Positions 26,201 through 35,821 of a stretch of DNA of 64,000 bases are shown here, piece after piece; within the stretch, counting starts at the first letter, position 1, and every line of letters starts with the position of its first letter. The stretch is taken from the NCBI RefSeq assembly GCF_001039355.2, contig NW_019775747.1:572752-636751 (forward strand), given 5' to 3'. The position numbers and the translations under genes were made by a program. The notes under the pieces were generated by a model, which did no database searches, was not told where the DNA came from, and saw only the letters and a list, made by a program, of their open reading frames with translations. The DNA comes from Lingula anatina (taxonomy: Eukaryota; Brachiopoda; Lingulata; Lingulida; Lingulidae).

Positions 26201-26767
26201 CAACACCAAGTGCTTTAGCTTGTACAGTTCACATATACAAAGAGGAAAATCAGCCAAACTATTGTCGGAAAGACTGAGATATGTTAATTGTTTCAACTTC
26301 CCCAATTCAATTGAAACGAGGTTTATTCTGTTCTTCATGAATGACAGTCTTTTCAAATTAACCAAATCACCAATAAAATCTGAAATGTTGGTAATTTTAC
26401 CGTTCTGTATATATAGTGTTGTCAGATCGGCAAGTTGGCGTATTTCACGAGGGATCTCTGTTAAGTCCACTGCAGAAATCAAGAGTGCTTGTAAAGTATT
26501 CAAATCAAAAACCGTCTCAGGGATGCTGACGCCAAAATCATGAACCCAAACACATAATGTCTTAAGATTGGTACATCGTGTTATATACTCCGGAAACCCC
26601 AATTTGTCTCCAATACGAAGCATGTCCCATTTTGCGACCTCCAACAGTAAAGCTTCGCTCTGTGGATCATTTCGAAGTAACTCGAGTACCTTCAATTTTT
26701 CGGAATTGACAAGCCTGTTTGACATTCTTGCAGAAGCCCTATTCAAAGCGATGTTGATGTCATGCAG
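22908..26767 (-). CDS. LRR-Roc-COR protein with C-terminal CARD (Roco family), 5' partial
   Basis: Three exons join in phase: 26767-24366, 23890-23685 and 23206-22908. Counted along the long exon, there are about eight leucine-rich repeats (roughly 65-265). A Roc GTPase follows with P-loop GETCAGKS (about 304-311), DFGGHD as the switch (351) and TQAD as the base-binding motif (411). A COR domain spans about 490-780. Exon 2 encodes a Cys-containing segment (CPHC) like the tail of MFHAS1-type Roco proteins. The last exon encodes a six-helix CARD (ALRSNRLQLVDDISD ... HAILTVREQEYVRQKP ... KVEALLDVL). The long exon begins at a clear acceptor (TCTATTGCAG) in phase 0, so a start exon upstream (above 26767) is missing here. 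A GTPase switch with a CARD suggests innate-immune or death signalling through CARD-CARD contacts; that role is inferred. Confidence 0.88.
23943..24200. repeat. Hairpin MITE family A (TTA-flanked) in Roco intron 2
   Basis: Flanked by TTA at 23940-23942 and 24201-24203. Both arms carry CTAGATCGATC/GATCGATC and the inverted phrases GCGGCTTAGATGT and ACATCTAAGCCGC. Close relatives lie at 43420-43886 and 45259-45514. It sits wholly within the intron. Confidence 0.8.
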
Positions 26768-29684
26768 CTGCAATAGATAGAAACAGGTAAATATGTTGAT
26801 GATGTGTTAAACATTTTACAGGACTTAATTTTACAGTATTTTACAGGACTTAAAATGGGCACACCGCACCTCTGAGATCCTTCTATTTGACTAGGTGATT
26901 CTAAGGCACCATTCCCATAGACACCATCGGTCTACGTAGATCGACCCAACTCTGCAGGGGCTCTCGCAGAGTCCGATCAGCTAAACTGAATGGCAACGGA
27001 CTCGTGTAATCACCTGATTTTCTGTATTCTACTTAAAGGGATAATAACTCTTCGTATGACGTCTATATTTCACAATAAAAACATTGTGAATAACTCACAG
27101 AAATATAATATATTCTGTTTTACGACAAAAACAGCAGTTATAGCTATTATTCTGATATCTGAGCTTGTCTTCAGACCACGTGACCTCCATTGATAGGTAT
27201 ACTCTGTTATAATCTCTTAAGAGATTTTAACAAAAAACCAAACTTTCTAGAAAAAAAAAGGACTAACTTTGAATGTAAAAATGGATTCATTAACCACTGG
27301 TAAGTATGGGAAAATTGTTGTTTACTCCAGGAAAATTCATTTTTTGGCCAAAACGAAGAGTTATTATCCCTTTAACGCCAGGAGGAGGCGTTTCATTCAG
27401 TCCAGTTGGTTGCATTCAGCTAGGAGTTGGGCAGTGAAATAGTGGTCCCGGAAATTTATAGCCTCCTAACCACCAGCTACCGTCTGTTTAATTTGACTGT
27501 GTAGCGCATGCGCAGTATTTTTCTTCCTGTGGTGATAAGACAGAGTAGTATGACATAGTTGTATGTCTATACATGACATTTATTCTGGGCCATTCGTACA
27601 GGGGTTCACACTTATATTTGAATACCCTCAAACCTTTTTACTATGTTAATAATTTGGGTACAACTGACCGATAATTTTACTTGGATCGACCACCATAGGC
27701 CGACATAACTGACATAACATAAAGTTTTAGAGATGGGTTGAGTCCACCTTTCGGACCTTTCGGTCAGACATTTGTACTATAAAATGTAGCGTTTGACCCC
27801 TTTACAATCCTACTAGTATTCGTTCTCACCCACCCACCAGGAGTACTACACATGTATTGTCACCGCGAGTCTGGATACTTTGTTCGTGTACCTACCGTTC
27901 AATTAAAGTTGACGTGTTAAGGTTTGAGTTCACGTTCAGTGTGAATCGTCTACGATCCCCTACTACACCTAATCATGGCTTCTGTGAGACTGCAGCGCAT
28001 AATACTGACCTACTTCCGCAAAAGTTTGCATTGCACACTAAAATAGGTCATTTACACAGAAATAGACTTAGGGAATTTTGTTTTGGTTTGTGCGTCCTCT
28101 TGAAGTGGATGCTTTCGTGTTTGCAATGGTCTCCTGATTATTACGGCACAACCAATGTAGGGGCTATATGAAATAGAACGATACTTTATTTCATCACATT
28201 TATTCCTTTTTCTGTAAAATCTCTAATAAGGCAACAAATTCCGATTAAACTTATCTCTAATTTAACATGACAGCACAGGGCCTGACAGGATAATAATATT
28301 TTATTTACTGCCTTACATACATTCTTTTGGGTAATAAATAAATCTTCAGTGTTCAGTGACTATATATTAATATTTTATGTCATCTTACGGGTGACGTCAT
28401 AATTGCGATTTTGAGAATAAAAAAAAAACTGAAAACCCGTTTTTTTTTTTTCAAATTTCTCTTTTTTCCTGAGCACCCACGATCACCGTTCAAACGCAAA
28501 TTTAATGACACCATTTATTACTCCAAAACCCTGCCAGCGATTTTTCTTAAAAGGGCTTAGTTCATATCGTTGATAAAGCCAAATAATCCCTTCGTTTAAT
28601 GAAAATCTGCAATTAGTGACTGATTCCTCCATATCAAAAACGACGGCACCGGTAGCTCACACGTTCATGGTCCAATCCGTCAATTTTCATGGCAAAATCT
28701 TTCTTAGGGATGAAGATAAACCCCTATGTGAATACTACCTCACCTCAAAATAGAAAGGTATTGAAGTGATGAATGAAGCTTTGAGTTGCCTATACTTATA
28801 CATTGCAACGAAAAAAATATTAACGCCTATATTTTATATTTTCAATGTTTTTTTAATTGTTTTAAATCAGCACAAAGATAGATGTATTATTAAATAATGA
28901 GATGCAGGAAAATACTAATTTCCTGTATTTGGATAACAAAGGGTAACAAAAACCTTAACCAGTCTGCTGGAAGGCAGTTGTTTTAGCCTGGCGCTGTGTC
29001 TCTGTGCCTGTTTTACAACATCAGAGTATAGAGTGGGAATCTTGTAAATAAGCAGACTAAACACGTACGTTATTAGGGCACCAGGCCGGTCCGGGGGTGG
29101 GGGGGAGGGGGGTCAAGCTGCCACAGTAAATCAAACAATATATTAAATGGAAAAAAATTAACGAAAAATTAATAAAATACTTGAAGGCATATAGAAATGA
29201 CAAGATGGTTAGAAAAAGTAGAACTCACACAATGTTAAAGTGCATATACATATGTAGCAATATTTTTCACCGTGCATAGGGACCACTATATCAGTCTCAG
29301 TTTACTAGTGGCCAGCAAAGTTACAATGACTTTCATCGTGACCTTGAAGTGTGCTATTTTCAATAATAAATATCATTTTTTGCGCATGCGTTGCCTGTAG
29401 GAGCAAACATAATCGTTGGCAAAGGGTTCTCCAAACGCAAACATTTCGAAAGGGAACTCATCACTGAACGTGACGCCATACACAGAAAATCAAGAGCCTG
29501 ACAGCACACGGGAGTAAATAAATACTTAACGAAGAATTCTCTACACTAAAGTTGCTACATAGAGTTTGCTAAGAACTTCTGCACTATCAAAGAATTACGG
29601 TACAAAAATGTTTATGTGCACAAAACCATCAGAATGTACATGTATTTGTACTGGTGCCTTCAACGTCTTTGTAATAAGTCGTCA
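26768..29684. other. Region between Roco exon and CHAT gene 1
   Basis: Should contain the unseen 5' exon(s) and promoter of the minus-strand Roco gene. I could not locate the start exon. Recognisable content is a partial family-A-like MITE near 26896-26990, a TTAA MITE at 27033-27375, and G- and A-rich runs around 28420-28450 and 29090-29110. A 104-codon plus-strand ORF at 27857-28171 has no recognisable character. Confidence 0.5.
27033..27375. repeat. TTAA MITE family B, copy 1 (piggyBac-like)
   Basis: Both ends carry the inverted repeat TTAAAGGGATAATAACTCTT (extending two more bases), perfect at both ends. The outermost TTAA matches the target site of piggyBac elements. The second copy at 39413-39760 has the same interior in the opposite orientation. 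It is non-coding and non-autonomous. Confidence 0.85.
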
Positions 29685-32189
29685 TCAATACGGGAAGTGG
29701 CCTAATAAAAGCCATTCGGGGACTGCATTACTATAGTACACGTCGTCACCCATAAGGTAAAAGGCTGCCCAGTAAAATGGGTCTTTGAAATCTTGTTGGC
29801 AGTCTTCCATGGCCTGGCGAAGCGCCGATGACGCAGATTGTCCTGATTTAAAGTTAGAGTAAAATGATGTCATTATTGACACAGTGGCGGCATCTGGTAG
29901 CTGCCATAGAGCTACAAGTACTGCGCGTGCGCCAGCAAGGAAGAACGCACGCGCAAGACCGTCGATGCCTTCCCCCGTTACCCTGCCTCTGCCACTATTG
30001 CATGCACTCAGTACAACTAGCCCGGCTTTTAGCGTAAGATGTGCTATTTCATCGGCGGTCAGTCTGTAGTGTTTGGGTTGCGCACATTCTTCAAGATCGT
30101 CTGAATTCGATGCCAACGCCAAATAACTTTCTGTCCAACATCCATGACACGCAAAGTGTATGACTTGCGCATCTTTCATCTGTTCCATGACAATGTTCTT
30201 TCTTGCCATCTTTCCAACAAGCAATTTGGCGTGTGGAAACAACGCTGCGACATTTTTCGCCTCCCTCTCTGCTCCAGGGAGGAAACAAAGACCTGCTCCT
30301 GTAGGGGTAAGAGGATTACCTATCACTAGAAAGGTTTTCTGACTGTCCTCCTTTAATGCTAGACCGCGAAGATGCGACAGAAGTTTAAGAGAAGAGACAA
30401 CAGAAACTTTCCAAATTCTGCATAGATATTGACCCCAAGAGTTCACAAGAGCAGGGAAAGGGACAAGAAATAATTCAGAGTTCGGGATAATCAAAAGGCG
30501 CCACATAGCTCCGTTGCTCTTGTGTTCCTCTCGAATAATACGAGCTTCCTTTTCAATGGGTTCTAATAATATTGTGTAGAGTTCTCGCAAAATGGCGCAC
30601 GACCCTTGCAAACTGTGTTCACTTCCTCCCTCAATGTCATCTTCTTTTAAGGCGTTTCGATCTCTTACGAATGCGTCCCGGCCCACAATTCCAATTTCAC
30701 GACTCTTGGATGCAATGGTCATTTGCAGCATCTTGATAGTAGATTGAAGTTTGTGGTAAGAGCAAGGGATGACTTTGGTTAGTATGTTGTTCCTTTTTTC
30801 ATTATCTCCAGTATGAAAGATCCATACAATAAATCCATTAAAAAGCCTGTTGGAGATATAGGAATACATAATCCCTGTGTCGCAGACCTCTTCAATCACT
30901 TTCATCATGCCAAGCGTCGAAACGCTTACTGCAAAGAACTTCAAAATTTGCCGCTTAGCAGGGTCGTCTTCAAACCTGGTTTCAATCCAACTTATCAAGG
31001 AGTTCGATCTGGTGCTCTCAGCGCAAAAAAGGGCTTCGTCGGCTTCATCCCTGTTGATGTGAATCATCTGAAGAATCTCACTGGCCTCTCTGCTCTGTTC
31101 AGAGAAGGCAAGCTTGTGTTTATCACTGGAAAGTCTAATCTGGAGAGACTTTGCAAAAACAGTGGCGCCTTGCAAGTATCCAGTAATTTTCGACACATCT
31201 TCTGCTTCTAGTTGGTATCGATGTGTTACGTCAAATTCTTTGAATTCCAAAAACGCGTAGGAGATATTAAGATTGACGTCAAACATTTTCATTTGATAGT
31301 TAAGCATTTTGAAGATCTCCACTGCCAGGTCGGCACAACGAAACCCCAAATCCCGACATCCTAATCTGAAGTAAATGATACTCAACAATGCAAAACAGTC
31401 TCCCTTCATTGTGTTTGAAACCGCATTGTCCGCCGCTTGGATGCCATTTTGTAGAGCGGTCACATGGTCACACAGGGCTAAATGAATCTGTGCAAGACAC
31501 AGCCATATAGCAGCCTGCTTTCCTACAGTGATACTGTCCATCTGCGATTGAAGCAAATCCTGTTTTGCAAGATGAAGTTGGCGTTCAGCTGCGGTGCGAT
31601 TTATGGCAGATTTGGCAACGTGGAGTCGTACTTGTGCACAAAGAAGAGAAATAGTTGAAAAATGTTCCGAGTTCTTTGGGGTACCTTTGAGTATTTTGAC
31701 GCAATGTTCAATTTGGTGTGAAGCTTTTTCAAGCTCAGTTTCGTTTTGACTCGCGTAGCTTTTAGCCAAAGAACAGTGAGAAACTGCCTGGTAAAACTGG
31801 TCATCATTTCTACTTGCTATCTCACCCATTATTTGAAACTTTTGTATTGCGTCTTTGTAGCGTTTTAGCTGAAGATAACAGTTGCCAAAACCGTACAAAA
31901 TGGAGCATTCCAATTGCGAATGTTTTAGGTCTCTTGCCTTGTCAAGCGCTGATTCAAACCTGTCTAAGCTAAGTTCGTATTCCGTCGCCATAAAATCAAT
32001 CCGGGCGAGTTTACATAACAACACACTCTCTAACATAGGTGAATTGGAATAAGAACGAAGAAGCCTCTCATATTTCCTTGAGATCGTAGACGTACATCCT
32101 TCTTCATAAAACTGCACTGTCGGCTCATGTAGATGATTTGCATCGATGTCTTGGAAAACATGGCTTAACAGGTCCTCCATCAGTTCCAT
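29685..32189 (-). CDS. TPR-CHAT protein 1 (caspase-fold CHAT peptidase domain)
   Basis: A single uninterrupted coding exon of 834 residues. The N-terminal half is helical tetratricopeptide-like repeats (for example YELSLDRFESALDKARDL, then YGFGNCYLQLKRYKDAIQKF). The C-terminal third is a CHAT domain with VIHFACHG (predicted catalytic His 682) and LVVLSACNSGRG (predicted catalytic Cys 730), followed by GEGIDGLARAFFLAGARAVL and a closing FYWAAFYLMG. CHAT domains are caspase/separase-clan proteases; both catalytic residues are present, so activity is plausible. The ATG is supported by an acceptor (TTTTTTAG at about 32240) 50 bases upstream, implying a 5' UTR intron, and by the matching start of the paralogue at 38354. 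Substrate and role are unknown. Confidence 0.9.
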   Translation of the reverse strand: MELMEDLLSHVFQDIDANHLHEPTVQFYEEGCTSTISRKYERLLRSYSNSPMLESVLLCKLARIDFMATEYELSLDRFESALDKARDLKHSQLECSILYGFGNCYLQLKRYKDAIQKFQIMGEIASRNDDQFYQAVSHCSLAKSYASQNETELEKASHQIEHCVKILKGTPKNSEHFSTISLLCAQVRLHVAKSAINRTAAERQLHLAKQDLLQSQMDSITVGKQAAIWLCLAQIHLALCDHVTALQNGIQAADNAVSNTMKGDCFALLSIIYFRLGCRDLGFRCADLAVEIFKMLNYQMKMFDVNLNISYAFLEFKEFDVTHRYQLEAEDVSKITGYLQGATVFAKSLQIRLSSDKHKLAFSEQSREASEILQMIHINRDEADEALFCAESTRSNSLISWIETRFEDDPAKRQILKFFAVSVSTLGMMKVIEEVCDTGIMYSYISNRLFNGFIVWIFHTGDNEKRNNILTKVIPCSYHKLQSTIKMLQMTIASKSREIGIVGRDAFVRDRNALKEDDIEGGSEHSLQGSCAILRELYTILLEPIEKEARIIREEHKSNGAMWRLLIIPNSELFLVPFPALVNSWGQYLCRIWKVSVVSSLKLLSHLRGLALKEDSQKTFLVIGNPLTPTGAGLCFLPGAEREAKNVAALFPHAKLLVGKMARKNIVMEQMKDAQVIHFACHGCWTESYLALASNSDDLEECAQPKHYRLTADEIAHLTLKAGLVVLSACNSGRGRVTGEGIDGLARAFFLAGARAVLVALWQLPDAATVSIMTSFYSNFKSGQSASSALRQAMEDCQQDFKDPFYWAAFYLMGDDVYYSNAVPEWLLLGHFPY

Positions 32190-32238
32190 GTTTATCTATG
32201 GGTTTTGAGGAAGTATATCCCTTGTGCAGTGTTTCCAC

Positions 32239-32240
32239 CT
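32239..32240 (-). other. Splice acceptor of a 5' UTR intron, CHAT gene 1
   Basis: On the minus strand ATTTTTTAG precedes GTGGAAACACTG, 50 bases before the ATG. An equivalent acceptor precedes the ATG of CHAT gene 2, which supports both starts. Confidence 0.4.
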
Positions 32241-34177
32241 AAAAAATTAATTATAATTAGTTGCAAAATGTGGATAACGATAAACACGACTTTTTATGAG
32301 GCTTTTAATAAAATAGGACAATGGGTTAAATAGTTAAATCAATGAATAATTTTGAAGTTTTAACAATTATACTTTGACAACGCAAACACTGTGTCATTTA
32401 AGCTAAGCTGGCTTCATCTTTAGTAAAGTGATATACTAGAAAGTGTTGCTTTTACTTCTAACTCTGAATGTTAAATTCTTTTCAATGCTGTTGCTGAAAC
32501 ATGTAACAGGCATTCAGGGTGTAAATGCAAACTTACTTATAAAAACTTTTATTTCAGGCTCCCAAACATAAAACAGATTCAATGACCTATCAATATTGTC
32601 ACAAACACCGTTGATGTAACTGGATGTTTTAAGACAAGCATTCGCATTTTTGTAGCCTACTGTCAGTCTCGGAACTAGCCCCTGTTCAACATTGAATGTT
32701 ATATTCTTAGTCGACTACACTAAGTCATAGTCGACCTACAGAAGCCAATTACGCTGTAGCCGACTACGAGTGTTTTTCAAAGCATCAAAAATTCTAGCTT
32801 CCTTGTTCCCAAATCTTAGTTGACATACGAAAGTTCACTAGGCTCACGCGCTCGAGAAACTCTTCAAACACAGGAGGTGGAAAAATTCAGAAAAATCCCC
32901 AAGACATGGCGTTTTATGGGGTCTTTAGGATATGAAAGACCATTTATCAACAATAAAATCAGACAAAACATGGATAGCTACTGCGGATATACACGCTGTT
33001 TCTGTGCGTAGCTTTTTTTATTTTGTAGTAAAAAAAAAACATATATACAGTATAGCATAACAAGACCATTTCAATATAGGCCTAGTGCTTAGTATACGCA
33101 CACCTAGGGTCGCGATCTTTAACACAAAAATAGAAACTGCCACAAGAGAGCTTGACCGCAACGGTACTTCACTGCACGAACTCCATCTCGCCTCCTGGAG
33201 GAACCAAAATATCATTCCTGTGACGACAGATAAACGGCGTAAGCAAGACTCAAAGCAAGGCTAGGCACTGTGCTCTGAGTCTGCTTGCAGTTAAAATTAG
33301 TAACCGGATGTTAATGAATGGGAGCAGTCTGTACGGTATTGGGATGGAAAACAAAAAAATCATCTTTTAATACTTACATATAAAATGCCAGTTACCTAAG
33401 GCCACGTCTAAATGCCCGAACAAACATATGTGCTAACGAAAGGTAGCGAACAAATTAATACTCCCTAGGTAGTATATACCAGTATACTCTAGTATATGCG
33501 TGCCCATCTCACATCCAATATCATTGACCCCATTATGCTAAGCGCAGACATACAGGAAGGAAGCAGAGTACATTGATGACGTAAAAGCAAACTTCATTGT
33601 TCAGTGATCCAGTTTCTGTTGCTTTTTTACGGTGTAAGCAAGAAACAGATTTCTTGTGACCCCATTGATAAAAAAAATAAATAAAATGCTTTGATAGGTT
33701 CTATATCGATCCCATTTCCAAAGCGTGGAAATATAGCCAAAGAGGGCATACGGGACTCTATATATCAGGAATCTAATTTTTAACGTTTATTCGTTATGGG
33801 ATATATTGTCTGTCTGTCTGGCGACACTTTACATCTGGCGACACTTTACATCCTTCATTATTTATGAAATACCTATATCCTCTTCAAATACTGCTTTTTA
33901 CACGAACTAAAAACGAAAATAACGTACGTAGGCCTATCACTCACTAACTGAGACGGGGCGAGGGGTAATCACAAATCTAAAGCTAAACGATTAGCGAAAT
34001 ATTTAAGTCACAGATTAATTATACAAAAAAATCTGTTCCACGACTTCGTGCATGAGATAGAGTTTTGGGAATCAAAACGCCATCACTTTCGGTTTCGAAG
34101 CTTTCTCCTTCTCAGAGACTCTATCAATATGATAACAAAGATTTTGTGTAGCCATGGGACTACAATATAAATCGTTA

Positions 34178-34387
34178 GGGAACGTTCAGATAAGCCCATC
34201 GTACTAGCTGGATCGATCCAACTCTGCGGAAGATTCTTCCTCAGTGCAATCTGTCACTCTTCGTCGCACAAGACAGTTTATTATCCACTAGCCATCAAGG
34301 AGGCGTATCAGATTAGTAAGCTGAATACACTGAAGCAAGAATCCTTGCAAGAGTTGGATCAATCCAGCTGGTGCGATATTTGAATCC
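34178..34387. repeat. Hairpin MITE, related to family A
   Basis: Preceded by TTA (34175-34177) and followed by TAA (34388-34390). Inverted arms include CTAGCTGGATCGATCCAACTC on the left and the diverged GAGTTGGATCAATCCAGCTG on the right. Confidence 0.65.
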
Positions 34388-35647
34388 TAAAGCGCTCTTA
34401 TTTTCTTATTTTCATGGTTGAAAGAAATAGGAGCCCTCTCGCCAATGAACTCATTTTAGTATGAAACGTCCTAGAAGGTCTCTTGCTGACTACCTTGTAC
34501 GACACGTTTCTAAATAATCATTTAGCATTTTATTGTATATCATACATTTTTTGATGCCACTTGTACTCTTCCTTCACAAAAGAAAAAAACAAAATAAATC
34601 GTCAATAAAGCCCCATAGTGGAATCTAAACGTGACTCTGCACATTTGGAATAACTGTCATGTAGGCCTTTACAGTATAGCAGTTAAGTAGGAAGTATGCA
34701 AGACGAGACGTAAAATTTTTCAGAAATGGAATTACTCCTCATTAAATTGTTGATATGGCAATTTTGTTTTACCGTATATCATGGATAACAATCTTCTCTG
34801 CTTGCAGAATTTATTATATCTTTAATTGGGCAGCACCGACCGACACCGCTTTCATGGGTAATTTTAGATTGCCTTTAAAAAGTAGAAAGATGGAAGAAGA
34901 ATCACTTTTAAATGCCCTTGTAGCATTCTGAGATGACGATCATTCATGCGATACTGAAATATGCGTGTGTTTTTGTGAACCATTGCCATATAAGGTGTTT
35001 TAATTATTATTTAATTTTGTTTTGCACAATTTGTGCTACCAAAACTCCGATACACTTCTTTTAAATAGATATAATACGCACTACTAGTTGTAGACAAACT
35101 TCGTCTATATCATTCACAAAGACCTAAATAGAATATCATGTAAACATTTTATTTGCAACAGACTATATTAAATTGACAAAATAAGTCACGGAAACAGAAC
35201 CGTAAATTAATTTGTTGCCAAATGATAATTCACAAATATGTTCTCACTAGTAAATTTTTCATTATGTTTAAAGAAAGAGACGAATATTAATTTGACTGTT
35301 ACCTACTTATACAAAAAAGATATCAATATCAACTCCAAAACAACCTGAAAACAACCTAAAACTAGATAGTAAACATAAAAAAGCAAAATAGCTTAGATAT
35401 ATTAGTGTAAATCATGACTTTACTTGCGGTGCTACCTGTAGTTCCATTTATTTATTATTATTTTTATTTATTTGTTTATTTATTTATTTTTTTTTTTTGC
35501 ATAAGACACTTTACAGCTACTAACCTGTCGAAATGTACAGATTGATCTCAAGCTCCTTAAAGCATGTATGCAGACTTTTCTACATGAGTAAACAGTTACA
35601 TCTTTATATATATATCTATATGAGAATCATAACTGGGGTTATTTGAA

Positions 35648-35649
<2 letters not shown>

Positions 35650-35698
<49 letters not shown>
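35650..35698. repeat. (AT)n microsatellite
   Basis: About 24 uninterrupted AT units, downstream of CHAT gene 2. Confidence 0.95.
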
Positions 35699-35701
<3 letters not shown>

Positions 35702-35821
35702 TTCATTTTATTCACTTTAAGTTAATGAAAACCACAAGATTCCCTTGATTAAAAAAAAACAATTCCATGTGTCTAGTTTTTTTTTACGCCAAAAGATATC
35801 TATCAGTGTCCATTGGTAATT

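Larger units (their letters stand above)
32241..35821. other. Intergenic region between the two CHAT genes
   Basis: About 3.6 kb without a recognisable gene. It holds a TTA/TAA-flanked hairpin MITE at 34178-34387, a T-rich tetranucleotide patch near 35450-35495 and an AT microsatellite at 35650-35698. Promoter and 5' UTR of CHAT gene 1 should lie at the low-coordinate side. Confidence 0.5.

Noticed and set aside
27857-28171. 104-codon plus-strand ORF
   Set aside because: No domain, no homology I recognise, no promoter or poly(A) signal with it.
30813-31211. 132-codon plus-strand ORF
   Set aside because: Antisense shadow of CHAT gene 1.
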